Assembly (NCBI RefSeq): GCF_033042135.1
Contig: NZ_WBXM01000005.1
Location: 186,001-250,000, forward strand
From: Haloechinothrix sp033042135
Lineage (GTDB): Bacteria > Actinomycetota > Actinomycetes > Mycobacteriales > Pseudonocardiaceae
Direction of reading: 5' to 3'
Length of the DNA stretch: 64,000 nucleotides
Shown here: positions 24,155-33,127 of the stretch, one piece after another
Layout of the letters: the number at the start of each line of letters is the position of its first letter
How positions within the stretch are numbered: the stretch's first letter is position 1
The notes under the pieces: generated by a model
Databases searched by the model: none
The model's input: only the letters and a program-made list of their open reading frames with translations
Told to the model about the DNA's origin: nothing
Position numbers and translations under genes: made by a program

Positions 24155-24190
24155 TTTCGCTAAATGAAATACCGATGCCGTTTTATGGAA
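24155..24190 (-). promoter_or_regulatory. Paired 15-bp operator at the allB promoter
   Basis: TTTCGCTAAATGAAA (24155-24169) and TGCCGTTTTATGGAA (24176-24190) have centres 21 bp apart. Read on the plus strand, this pair is clearly related to the one in front of hyi (27 of 38 positions identical), but it faces the opposite way relative to its gene. It starts 15 bp upstream of the allB GTG, so a bound protein would block transcription initiation. Confidence 0.6.
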
Positions 24191-24275
24191 TCGATGGTGC
24201 TGCACCACGCCCCAGTCGTCAAGTCACCGCTTCACATGTTCGGCGGATGCGGGCAAGGCTGAATCCGTGTCGTGC

Positions 24276-25190
24276 CTACCAGGTACCCGAGTCCTGATTG
24301 GCGAGCCGACCGACCAGCTCGTCGGCGAACTCCTCGAAAGGGGTCGGCGTGATACTGGCCGGGCCGCGCCCTTCCAGCGACGTTACCCTTCCCTCGTTGA
24401 AGGCACGCACCATGTCGATATACAGGCGCGCCACGTCGGTTGAAGCGCCCTGCCGTATCAGCTCCTCGGCCATGTCCCGGTAGGGAACCTGCACATACCC
24501 GACCCCCTCGCGGCCGAGCCGCTCGGCAAGGATCCGCGTCGCCTCAGCGTAGCTGAGGTCACGCTGGCCGAGGATCTCCCGTACCGCGACGTCCTGCCAA
24601 TCACGTTCGAGCAGAGCGCGCGCGGCCTCCGCGCCGATATCCCGCGTGCTCACCATCGGCAGCGGCACGTCCGGCGCCACGGCATCGTAGTGCGCGCCGT
24701 GCCGCTCGATCAGCTCGACGCTCTGATCGAAAGTCTCGTAGAACATCCCTGGCCGGAGCAGGAGCACGTTGCTCTCGCGCAACGACCGCAGCCGCTGTTC
24801 TTGCCGGTGCAGCCCCACAATGAGGCCGGTTCCCGACGGGCGGTCGGCACCGAGGGAGCTCAGCGCGACGAGGTAGGGTAGCCGCGCCTCGCGCGCTGCC
24901 GTCACGATCGCCTCGCCGATCCGGTCCATCTCCGCGTACGCGTCGCTCCAGGTCATCTCGAAAGGCAGCATCACGTACGCAGCCGTGGCACCCTGAAAGG
25001 TCCCTGCCAAGAAGCCGGCATCGCCAGCATCCCCGCACAGCGGCTCCGCACCGGCTGCTTCCAGCTCGGCCAGCTTCGATGCCGAGCGGCCGACGGCGCG
25101 CACCCGCACACCTGCGTCCAGCATCCTGCGAGTGACCTCCCCTCCGGTCCGCCCGGTCGCGCCCATGACGGTCATCGTCTCGTTGCTCAT
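24276..25190 (-). CDS. NmrA-family NAD(P)-binding protein
   Basis: The 304-residue protein starts with a Rossmann motif TVMGATGRTGGEVTRRML and follows the NmrA/atypical SDR plan (VALSSLGADRP, NVLLLRPGMFYETF, MVSTRDIGAEAARALLERD). Such proteins act as redox sensors or as quinone/NADPH oxidoreductases; a substrate cannot be assigned. The ATG at 25190 has AAGGGG upstream. It is transcribed divergently from an AraC-type regulator starting at 25334, so that regulator probably controls it. Confidence 0.75.
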   Translation of the reverse strand: MSNETMTVMGATGRTGGEVTRRMLDAGVRVRAVGRSASKLAELEAAGAEPLCGDAGDAGFLAGTFQGATAAYVMLPFEMTWSDAYAEMDRIGEAIVTAAREARLPYLVALSSLGADRPSGTGLIVGLHRQEQRLRSLRESNVLLLRPGMFYETFDQSVELIERHGAHYDAVAPDVPLPMVSTRDIGAEAARALLERDWQDVAVREILGQRDLSYAEATRILAERLGREGVGYVQVPYRDMAEELIRQGASTDVARLYIDMVRAFNEGRVTSLEGRGPASITPTPFEEFADELVGRLANQDSGTW

Positions 25191-25333
25191 CGTGTCCCCT
25201 TCTCAGTTCGGCGTGGTCACCATCCACGATCAGCGACCAGGCACCTCTCAGGCCATGCCACCGCGTCTCGGGCTCGTGCCTGTTCGTCCAGACCGTGTAG
25301 ACGTACGGCACCGGTCGGCGCAAGACTGGGCCC

Positions 25334-26296
25334 GTGCCATCACAACCGCCGTGGATGCCGAACGACCCACTCGGCGAAGCACTCCACCCGCTCCAGGTCT
25401 CCGGGGTCTTCTACTGCCATTCCGAGGCCACCGCTCCGTGGGGTGTGACGCTGCCACCGATGCCGGGCTGCCTGTGGTTCCACGTCGTGACCGCTGGGCG
25501 CGCGCTGATCGACCGGACCGGTGAACCCACCCGCGAGATACGTCCCGGGGAGCTCGTGCTCGTTCCCCACGGAGGCGGGCATGTACTGCGTAGCGAGTCC
25601 GCGACCACGACACCGGCAGTCGACACGCTCGACCACGAGTACATTGGCCAGAGTTACGCCATGCTCCGGCACGGCGGGGGCGGCGCGCCGGCCACGCTCA
25701 TCTGCGGCGCGGTCCGCATCGACCATCCAGCGTGGTCGGAGTTGCTGGAGTTGCTTCCCTGCCTGCTCCACGTCATACCCGAACCGGGTCGGCTGCACAG
25801 TACGCTGGGGCTAATGGCGGCCGAGGCCCGTCAGCGCCGGCCTGGTGGGGAGACCGTGATCACGAGGCTGTGCGACATCCTCATCGTGCAGGCGTTGCGA
25901 ACCTGGCTGGACACTGACCCCGGAACCAGCGCGGGGTGGCTTGCTGCGCTGCGCGACCCTCGGATCGGGACCGCGATCTCGCTCATTCACCGGCAGCCCG
26001 AAAAGGACTGGACGGTGGCCTCACTCGCTGCGGAGCTCGCCATGTCGCGGTCGGCCTTCGCCGCCCGGTTCACCGAGCTCGCCGGGCAGCCGGTAATGCA
26101 CTACATCACGCGCAGGCGCATGCATCTCGCGCTGTCCCGGCTACGGGACGGTACGGCCACCGTGGCCGAGCTGGCTCACTCGCTCGGCTACCGCTCCGAA
26201 TCCGCCTTCAGCCGCGCCTTCAAACGCGTCGTCGGCATACCGCCGGGCGTTGCCCGTACCACGAATCCCTCGGGGGGCGGCGACCCTCCACGCTGA
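25334..26296 (+). CDS. AraC-family transcriptional regulator with cupin domain
   Basis: The 320-residue protein has an N-terminal cupin_6-type effector domain (VSGVFYCHSEATAPWGV, RPGELVLVPHGGGHVL) and a C-terminal pair of helix-turn-helix motifs (WTVASLAAELAMSRSAFAARF and ELAHSLGYRSESAFSRAFKR). The GTG at 25334 gives the longest form; an ATG at 25355 is an equally possible start. The divergent NmrA gene is the obvious target. Cupin_6 AraC proteins commonly activate such adjacent oxidoreductase genes. Confidence 0.82.
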   Translation: MPSQPPWMPNDPLGEALHPLQVSGVFYCHSEATAPWGVTLPPMPGCLWFHVVTAGRALIDRTGEPTREIRPGELVLVPHGGGHVLRSESATTTPAVDTLDHEYIGQSYAMLRHGGGGAPATLICGAVRIDHPAWSELLELLPCLLHVIPEPGRLHSTLGLMAAEARQRRPGGETVITRLCDILIVQALRTWLDTDPGTSAGWLAALRDPRIGTAISLIHRQPEKDWTVASLAAELAMSRSAFAARFTELAGQPVMHYITRRRMHLALSRLRDGTATVAELAHSLGYRSESAFSRAFKRVVGIPPGVARTTNPSGGGDPPR

Positions 26297-26371
26297 GCCG
26301 CCCGCCGCGGCGACGGACCCACACCGTAGCACCGCCCGCCGTAGCACCGCCGGGATCGTGCCGGGACTGCG

Positions 26372-27799
26372 CTACTCGAGCAACGCATCGACGAACGCCC
26401 CCGGCTCGAACGGCGCGAGGTCGTCCGGCCCCTCCCCCAGACCGACCAGCTTGACCGGCACACCCAGCTCGCGCTGCACCTGGAAGACGATGCCGCCCTT
26501 GGCGGTGCCATCGAGTTTGGTCAGCACGATGCCGGTCACGTCCACGACCTCGGCGAACACCCGAGCCTGGGCTAGACCATTCTGCCCGGTGGTGGCATCC
26601 AGCACCAGCAGTACCTCGTCGACCTGGGCCTGCTTTTCCACTACCCGCTTGACCTTGCCCAGCTCGTCCATCAGGCCGGTCTTGGTGTGCAGCCTGCCAG
26701 CGGTGTCCACCAGCACGGCATCGACCCCGCTGCCACTGCCACGTTGCACGGCTTCGTAGGCCACCGAGGCCGGGTCGGCGCCTTCCGCGCCCCGCACGAC
26801 CTCCGCACCCACCCGGCGCGACCACGTCTCCAACTGGTCGGCGGCGGCCGCGCGGAAGGTATCCGCCGCACCGAGCAGGACCTGGTGGTCCTGGGCGACC
26901 AGCACGCGTGCCAGCTTGCCCGTTGTCGTGGTCTTGCCGGTGCCGTTGACACCGGCCACCAGCACCACGGCTGGCCGCTTGGCGCCGTCCACCTCATGTG
27001 GCAGGGCGCGGACCGAGCGATCCAGCTCCGGATGCAGGGCGTCGACAAGGACCTCCCGAAGCACCGCCCTGGCCTGTTCGGCCGTACGCGCCCCGCGTGC
27101 GGACAGCTCGGCACGCAACCTCTCCACGATCTCGGTGGCGGTCGCGGCGCCGAGATCGGCGATCAACAACGTGTCCTCGACGTCCTCCCAGGAGTCCTCG
27201 TCGAGGTCGCCGGCACCGAGCAGGCCGAGCAGGCCCTCACCCAGCGCCGAGCGGGACCGTGCGAGCCTGCCTCGCAGCCGCTCGATCCGGCCCGCCGTGG
27301 GTGCGATCTCCTCGAGGTCCGGCTCCGCCTCAGGCGCCGCCTGCACGGGGGGAACCTCACGTGCTTCGTTGGTACCGGCGGTACCGGCAGTGGCGTCGGG
27401 CAACGTGACATCAACGATGCTCCTGCGCGGCGCGTCCCGCGGTACCGACGCATCGTCCCCGACTCCCGGCTCACCGTCCACCTCGGTGCGCTCGCCGACC
27501 GGGTGCGGCGGCGGGGTGGTATCGGTGCCCGCGTCCGGTCCGGCCTCGGCGGTCTCGGGCGCACCGCCGGTCGGCGTGCCCGCCTCGTTCGGGGCCGTGC
27601 CCGCACCACCGCGCGCCAACGCGACGCCGCCCCCAGCCCGGTAGGAGCCGGTGGTACCGCCCTTGCCGTCACCGGCGAGCCGCTGCCGCTCCGTCAGGCT
27701 GATCTTCCGCCGACGGGCCAGCACCAGCCCGGAAACCAGCGCCAGCGTCAGGACGACGACGCTGAGAACAATGATCCAGAACCAGAGATTGTTCGGCAC
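26372..27799 (-). CDS. ftsY: Signal recognition particle receptor FtsY
   Basis: The 475-residue protein starts with one membrane segment (LWFWIIVLSVVVLTLALVSG, residues ~5-25), as in actinobacterial FtsY. A Gly/Pro/Glu-rich acidic linker follows, then the NG GTPase domain from about residue 190. G-motifs are GVNGTGKTTTTGKLA, DTAGRLHTK and LTKLDGTAKGG. It docks ribosome-SRP complexes at the membrane for co-translational protein insertion. It lies 108 bp downstream of smc, the conserved actinobacterial order. The start is a GTG at 27799 with GAGGATGG upstream. Confidence 0.95.
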   Translation of the reverse strand: MPNNLWFWIIVLSVVVLTLALVSGLVLARRRKISLTERQRLAGDGKGGTTGSYRAGGGVALARGGAGTAPNEAGTPTGGAPETAEAGPDAGTDTTPPPHPVGERTEVDGEPGVGDDASVPRDAPRRSIVDVTLPDATAGTAGTNEAREVPPVQAAPEAEPDLEEIAPTAGRIERLRGRLARSRSALGEGLLGLLGAGDLDEDSWEDVEDTLLIADLGAATATEIVERLRAELSARGARTAEQARAVLREVLVDALHPELDRSVRALPHEVDGAKRPAVVLVAGVNGTGKTTTTGKLARVLVAQDHQVLLGAADTFRAAAADQLETWSRRVGAEVVRGAEGADPASVAYEAVQRGSGSGVDAVLVDTAGRLHTKTGLMDELGKVKRVVEKQAQVDEVLLVLDATTGQNGLAQARVFAEVVDVTGIVLTKLDGTAKGGIVFQVQRELGVPVKLVGLGEGPDDLAPFEPGAFVDALLE

Positions 27800-27907
27800 G
27801 GTGCCATCCTCGCACCCGGCGACAGCTCAGCGTCGGGGGCGGGTGGTCGGTTGTGCCGTCCGTAACCGTCGCTGCCTATGCCGGCCCCGATGCCACGGGC
27901 AGGCCGG

Positions 27908-30900
27908 TCAGGACGAGATCGGTTCCGGTACCCCCGCACGCAGCCGCTGTGAGATCACCTGGGTGATCCCGTCGCCTGCCATGCTCACCCCATAGAGCGC
28001 GTCGGCGATCTCCATGGTCGGCTTCTGATGCGTGATCACGATGAGCTGCGAGCTCTCCTTGAGCTGCTCGAGCAGGTTCAGCAGGCGGCGCATGTTGGTC
28101 TCGTCCAGCGCGGCCTCCACCTCGTCGAGCACGTAGAACGGCGAAGGGCGCGCACGGAAGATCGCGATGAGCATCGCCACCGCCACCAGCGACTTCTCAC
28201 CCCCCGAGAGCAGCGACAGCCGCTTGACCTTCTTGCCAGGTGGCCTTGCCTCCACATCGACACCGGTCGCCAGTGGGTCGTCCGGCTCGGTGAGGATCAG
28301 CCGTCCCTCGCCGCCGGGGAACAGCGCTGCGAACACGGTCTCGAACTCCCTGGCAACATCCTGGTAGGCGGTACTGAACAACTCCAGGATCTTCTCGTCC
28401 ACCTCGGAGATCACCGACAGCAGATCCTTACGCGTGTTCTGTAGGTCCTCCAGCTGGGTGGACAGGAACTTGTACCGTTCCTCCAGCGCCGCGTACTCCT
28501 CAAGCGCCAGCGGGTTCACCTTGCCCAGCGAGGCCAGATCCTTCTCCGCTCGCTTGGCCCTGCGCTCCTGGGTGGCGCGGTCATAGGGCATCGGCTGCGG
28601 CTCGCTGACGTCCTCGCCTCGCTCGCGTGCCGCTTCGTACTCGGCCATCTCTTCGGCACCGGCCGGAACCGGCTGGTCGGGACCGTACTCGGCCACCAGC
28701 TCCTCCAGCCCGATCCCAAACTCCTCGACGATCTTGTTCTCCAGCTGTTCGAGGCGGGTGCGCTGCTCGGCACGCACCAGCTCGTCCCGGTGCACGGCAT
28801 CGGTCAGCTTTTCCAGCTCCCCGGTCAACTGCCGCACCCTGGTACGGACCTGGGCGAGGGCATCCTCCCGCTGCTGCCTGGCGCGCTGGACGGCATCCCG
28901 TTCCTCGGCGGCACGCCGCAACGACACCTCGATGCGCTCGAGAGCGACCTCGCCCCCACTGACGACGGCCTCGGCCACACCGGCCGCTCGCTGCCGCTCG
29001 ATACGTGCCTTCTCCGCGCGCTCGCGGGCTTGCCGTTCGGCCTCCGCGGCCTGCCGCAGTGACTCGGCGCGCCCCGCGACGCCCTCCACCCGTTCCTCGG
29101 CCGTGCGTAGTGTCAGGCGCGCGTCGACCTCAGCCTGGCGCATCTCGGACAGCGAGGCCGCTGCGTTGTCCCGCTCGGAGGTGTCGGGGTCCTCGTCGAC
29201 GGGCTCGTCAGAGATCGCCCCGAGCCGCTCCTCCAGTTCCGCCAACTTCGCCAGCGCCTGCTCGCGGGACTCGTACACCTGGGCGCGCTGCTTGCGCAGC
29301 CGCTCCACATCAGCTTCCGCCGAGCGCGCCGCCTGCTCCAACCGCTCGATGCGCTCCGTGGTCCGCGCCTTGCGCACCTTGGACTCCGACTGCGCCTCCT
29401 TCGCCGCGGTGACGTCGCCCTCACGTGCACGCAGCTCGGCCCGTGCGCCGTCCAGCAGCGCCTGTGTCTCGCCCAGCCGCTGCTCGGCCTCTGCCAGCCG
29501 CTGTTGCGCGTCCTCGACGGCCGCCTGCACCTCGATGGCGCTCGCGCTGGCCGAGGCGCCGCCGAATGCGCAATCGGTGCCGAGGACGTCGCCCTGCATG
29601 GTGACGGCGCGTAGCTCGGGCCTGGCGTCGACCAACCGCCGGGCAGCGGCCAGGTCGTCGACCACGACGACCCTGTCGAGCAGCCGCTCGACGGCTCCCC
29701 GCACGGCCTCGGGCGGGGTGACGAGATCACTCGCCCAGCGCCCGCTCTCCGGCAACGGCGGCCGGGCGGTTGCCCCGGCCGCGCCGCTGCCATCCGTGCC
29801 ACCAAGCAGCATCGCGGCGCGACCCGTTTCGTGGGTCTTGAGGTACTCGATGGCTGCGACGGCTTCCGCGGGGCCGCGCATCGCCACCGCTTCGGCGATC
29901 GGGCCGAGGGCCGCGGCCACCGCGACCTCGTACCCCTGCCGCACCTCCAGCTGTTCGGCCACCGCGCCGAGCAGGCCAGGAACCTCACCGTCGCCCGCGT
30001 GCAGCAACGCGGCGGAACCGTCCTTGCGATCCTGCCCCATCGACAGCGCATCCACCCGCGCCCTCTCCGAGGCGATGTCGCGCTCGGCGGCTCGCTCGGC
30101 GTCGGCCAGCTCGGCCACACGCGCGCTCGCGACGTCGCGGGCCTGCACCGCCTGCTCATACCGGCTGTCCAGGTCCGCGTCACCCTCGTCGGAGATGCCG
30201 CCTTCCGTCCTTGCCTGTTCCAATTCCTCCGCGGCCTGCTCGGCACGCTCGGCCGCCTCGTTGATCCCGTTAGTCAGCCGCTCGAGCTCCTCCTCGGTCG
30301 CGGCGTCCTTGCTGCGCAGCGCATCGACCTCGCCGCGGAGCTTGGCCACGCCCTCGCGCCGGTCGGCGATGGCGCGCACCGCGGCCATGTGACGCTCCTC
30401 GGCCTCGCGAGCCAGGCGCTCGGTCTGTTCCCGGCGTTCGATGGTGTCGGTCAGCACCTGGCGTGCCTGCTCGACCGCTTCGGTCAGCTCCTGTTCCTGC
30501 GCCGCGGCTTCCTCGGCCTCGGCAAGCAGCTCCTCCGGGTCGCGGTCGCCGACGTGTTCGTGAACCTCCGCGGACAGGTGTCGCTGCCGCTCCACCGCCA
30601 GGCGCACCGTGCCGCGCAACCGCTCAGCCAGCGACGAGAGCTTGTACCAGGTGTCCTGCGCTTCGGCGAGCTTCGGCGCGTCCGCGGCCAGCGACTCCTC
30701 TAGTTCGGTCTGCTCGGCGGTCGCCGCCTCCAGCGCCTGCTCGACTTCCCGCTTGCGTGCCCTGGCCGCTTGCTCGTCGGCTTCCTCCTTGGCAAGCGCC
30801 TCGCGCTGGCTCACCAGGTCGTCGGCGTGCAGCCGGAGCCGCGCATCGCGGAGCTCGGCCTGCACCGTCTGGGCCTTACGGGCTGCCTCCGCCTGCTTGC

Positions 30901-31516
30901 CCAGCGGTTTGAGCTGCTTACGCAGCTCGCTGGTGAGGTCGTTGAGCCGGTCGAGGTTGGCCTGCATCCCGTTGAGCTTGCGTTGCGCTTTCTCCTTGCG
31001 CTTGCGGTGCTTCAGGACACCGGCGGCCTCCTCGATGAACGCCCTGCGGTCCTCCGGCTTGGCGTGCAGGATCTCCGAGAGCTGCCCCTGGCCCACGATC
31101 ACGTGCATCTCGCGCCCGATACCCGAATCCGAGAGCAGCTCCTGCACGTCCATCAACCGGCACGTGCTGCCGTTGATCTCGTACTCGCTGGCACCGTCGC
31201 GGAACATCCTTCGCGTGATCGACACTTCGGTGTACTCGATCGGCAACGCCCCGTCTGAGTTGTCGATCGTCAGCGTGACCTCGGCCCTGCCGAGGGGGGC
31301 GCGTCCCGAGGTGCCCGCGAAGATGACATCCTCCATCTTGCCGCCACGGAGATCCTTGGCACCCTGCGTTCCCATGACCCAGCGCAGCGCGTCCAGCACG
31401 TTGGACTTGCCCGAGCCATTCGGACCGACGACGCACGTGATACCGGGTTCGAAGCGCAACGTCGTGGCCGAGGCGAAGGACTTGAACCCCTTCAACGTCA
31501 GGCTCTTCAGATGCAC
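27908..31516 (-). CDS. smc: Chromosome segregation protein SMC
   Basis: The 1202-residue ATPase has the N-terminal head with Walker A (VVGPNGSGKSNVLDAL), a long coiled coil with many Glu/Arg/Ala heptads, a hinge near residues 510-660 (PGLLGAVAEQLEV, AAMLLGGTDG), a second coil, and the C-terminal head with signature LSGGEKSLVAVAML and Walker B VLDEVEAALDE. It works with ScpA/ScpB in chromosome compaction. A GTG at 31516 starts MHLKSLTLKGFKSFA; AGAGGG is 13 bp upstream. No interruption or odd residue is seen. ScpA and ScpB are not in the window. Confidence 0.97.
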   Translation of the reverse strand: MHLKSLTLKGFKSFASATTLRFEPGITCVVGPNGSGKSNVLDALRWVMGTQGAKDLRGGKMEDVIFAGTSGRAPLGRAEVTLTIDNSDGALPIEYTEVSITRRMFRDGASEYEINGSTCRLMDVQELLSDSGIGREMHVIVGQGQLSEILHAKPEDRRAFIEEAAGVLKHRKRKEKAQRKLNGMQANLDRLNDLTSELRKQLKPLGKQAEAARKAQTVQAELRDARLRLHADDLVSQREALAKEEADEQAARARKREVEQALEAATAEQTELEESLAADAPKLAEAQDTWYKLSSLAERLRGTVRLAVERQRHLSAEVHEHVGDRDPEELLAEAEEAAAQEQELTEAVEQARQVLTDTIERREQTERLAREAEERHMAAVRAIADRREGVAKLRGEVDALRSKDAATEEELERLTNGINEAAERAEQAAEELEQARTEGGISDEGDADLDSRYEQAVQARDVASARVAELADAERAAERDIASERARVDALSMGQDRKDGSAALLHAGDGEVPGLLGAVAEQLEVRQGYEVAVAAALGPIAEAVAMRGPAEAVAAIEYLKTHETGRAAMLLGGTDGSGAAGATARPPLPESGRWASDLVTPPEAVRGAVERLLDRVVVVDDLAAARRLVDARPELRAVTMQGDVLGTDCAFGGASASASAIEVQAAVEDAQQRLAEAEQRLGETQALLDGARAELRAREGDVTAAKEAQSESKVRKARTTERIERLEQAARSAEADVERLRKQRAQVYESREQALAKLAELEERLGAISDEPVDEDPDTSERDNAAASLSEMRQAEVDARLTLRTAEERVEGVAGRAESLRQAAEAERQARERAEKARIERQRAAGVAEAVVSGGEVALERIEVSLRRAAEERDAVQRARQQREDALAQVRTRVRQLTGELEKLTDAVHRDELVRAEQRTRLEQLENKIVEEFGIGLEELVAEYGPDQPVPAGAEEMAEYEAARERGEDVSEPQPMPYDRATQERRAKRAEKDLASLGKVNPLALEEYAALEERYKFLSTQLEDLQNTRKDLLSVISEVDEKILELFSTAYQDVAREFETVFAALFPGGEGRLILTEPDDPLATGVDVEARPPGKKVKRLSLLSGGEKSLVAVAMLIAIFRARPSPFYVLDEVEAALDETNMRRLLNLLEQLKESSQLIVITHQKPTMEIADALYGVSMAGDGITQVISQRLRAGVPEPISS

Positions 31517-31674
31517 GAAGCTTTCGTCCCTCTACTGATCGGCTGGCTTGGCGTGATTCGCGTGGTGACTCGGGCGGCATCCAGCAGCCATCGGGCACCC
31601 CGGATGCGTGCGCACCACCGACCGAGCGTACCGGCGTGACGTCCGATACCTGCGACGGCAGGCCGATTACCGTG

Positions 31675-31962
31675 CTAACGCTCCACGAACCCGCTGAGAC
31701 CGCCCCGCGCTTCGGACCAGCGCTCGACGACCATCTCCACTCGACCGGGTGATCCTCCGGAACGCAGCGTCTCCAGTAGTTGCTCGCAGTGCTCGCGGGG
31801 CCCCTCGGCGACGACCTCGACGCGCCCGTCCGCCAGGTTGCTCGCGTGTCCGACCAGGCCGAGCTCCAGCGCCCGACTCCTCGTCCACCAGCGAAAACCC
31901 ACGCCCTGCACGCGGCCGTGTACCCATGCGGTCAAACGGACCGTCCGGTTGCTCGCACTCAC
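31675..31962 (-). CDS. Acylphosphatase
   Basis: The protein of about 95 residues carries the acylphosphatase motif WVHGRVQGVGFRWWTRSRA, with the catalytic Arg and, later, HASNLADGRVEVVAEG containing the catalytic Asn. It hydrolyses acyl-phosphates. GTG 31962 gives the usual family length; a GTG at 31992 and an ATG at 31980 are possible longer starts. It stands directly upstream of smc in the same orientation, as in many actinobacteria. Confidence 0.88.
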   Translation of the reverse strand: MSASNRTVRLTAWVHGRVQGVGFRWWTRSRALELGLVGHASNLADGRVEVVAEGPREHCEQLLETLRSGGSPGRVEMVVERWSEARGGLSGFVER

Positions 31963-32222
31963 GTCCCCATCGTGCCCCATCACAATCAGCACTCATCGGA
32001 CACATCGCGTACCAGCAAAACCCCCCGGATTGTGTGACGCCAATTCTGTAACACCACACAACGTGCACAAACCCGCACCCGGCGACGTACCGGTCGCGTC
32101 ATCTGCCCCCTGACGAGTGATAGAGTGCGCCGGCATCCGGCCATGTTGTGGCGGTCGATCCCGTCCCGCGTCCGGCCGGCCGAACTCGAGCAGAACAGTC
32201 CGCGTAACGCGAGGAGCAGCTC

Positions 32223-33065
32223 ATGCCGCCCAGCGGAGGGTCACACGACGAGTCGCGTGTCACGGTCTCCCCGGCCGACACCGTCACCACCGCGTCTCGC
32301 CGCCGCGGGTACCTCGCGCTCGCCGCCAGCGGCCTCCTCACGGCGACGGCCTTCGCCGGGATCGCCGACCTCACCACGACTCCCGGTCACCGCGCCGACG
32401 GGCCCGACGCGATCTACGAGTACGAGCGGGATCGCGACCCGTCGCAACGGGATCGCGAATTGGTGCAGGGTGAGGCCAGACCCGAGCGCAACAACGAATC
32501 GATCGGTGATGCCGCCGCCACCGACACGCTCACCCCGGAAAGTGGGCTGCCGAGCAGCTCGGTGCGCATCACCCGACCCGACGGCACCACCACCACGATC
32601 ACCACCTCGCCGTTCGCGGGAGTCACCACGAGCGCCACGACCACCGATCCCGCACGGTCCGACAACCCGCCGACGACCACTCCCGAGACCACGACCGAGA
32701 CCACGCCGGGGGGCGACAACGGTGACGGCGGTGACGGCGGTGACGGCGGCGGCGGCGACAACGGTGACGGCGGTGACGGCGACAACGGTGACGGCGGCGA
32801 CGGCGACAACGAGGACGACGAAGACGACGAGGATGACGAAGACGACGAGGACGGCGGTGACGGCGGCGGCGGCGACAACGGTGACGGCGGTGACGGCGAC
32901 AACGGTGACGGCGGCGACGGCGACAACGAGGACGACGAAGACGACGAGGATGACGAAGACGACGAGGACGGCGGTGACGGGGACCCGGACAGCACGTCGA
33001 CCAGCTCCACCACCACGACGACGACAACCAGCGGCCAGGGTGAGTCCACGACCGAGGCAGGCTAG
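32223..33065 (+). CDS. Secreted or anchored acidic Gly/Asp repeat protein
   Basis: The 280-residue protein has a basic N-terminus with a hydrophobic stretch (YLALAASGLLTATAFAGIA, residues ~29-47), consistent with a signal peptide or anchor. A Thr/Ser-rich spacer follows, then a low-complexity region of Gly, Asp, Asn and Glu (residues ~160-255), and a Ser/Thr tail. The acidic block consists of two identical 39-residue units. No catalytic domain is recognised. Function is unknown; calcium binding or a wall-associated spacer would fit the composition but is only a guess. GAGGAG precedes ATG 32223. It interrupts the otherwise conserved smc-mutM neighbourhood. Confidence 0.65.
   Translation: MPPSGGSHDESRVTVSPADTVTTASRRRGYLALAASGLLTATAFAGIADLTTTPGHRADGPDAIYEYERDRDPSQRDRELVQGEARPERNNESIGDAAATDTLTPESGLPSSSVRITRPDGTTTTITTSPFAGVTTSATTTDPARSDNPPTTTPETTTETTPGGDNGDGGDGGDGGGGDNGDGGDGDNGDGGDGDNEDDEDDEDDEDDEDGGDGGGGDNGDGGDGDNGDGGDGDNEDDEDDEDDEDDEDGGDGDPDSTSTSSTTTTTTTSGQGESTTEAG
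32734..32967 (+). repeat. Perfect tandem duplication of 117 bp within a coding region
   Basis: Bases 32734-32850 are repeated exactly as 32851-32967, and the first 13 bases of a third copy follow (32968-32980). The period is 39 codons, so the frame is kept. No base difference is seen between the copies, including synonymous positions, which points to a recent slippage or recombination event. Internally each unit contains shorter GGTGACGGC and GACGACGAG runs. Confidence 0.9.
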
Positions 33066-33127
33066 GCCGAGTCCCGGCAACGTCCACCGGCGAACCTCCT
33101 GCTCTGGGAGACGCCGATCGGTACCGC

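Noticed and set aside
32734..32967. CRISPR array
   Set aside because: The repeat is two long identical in-frame units with no spacers between them.
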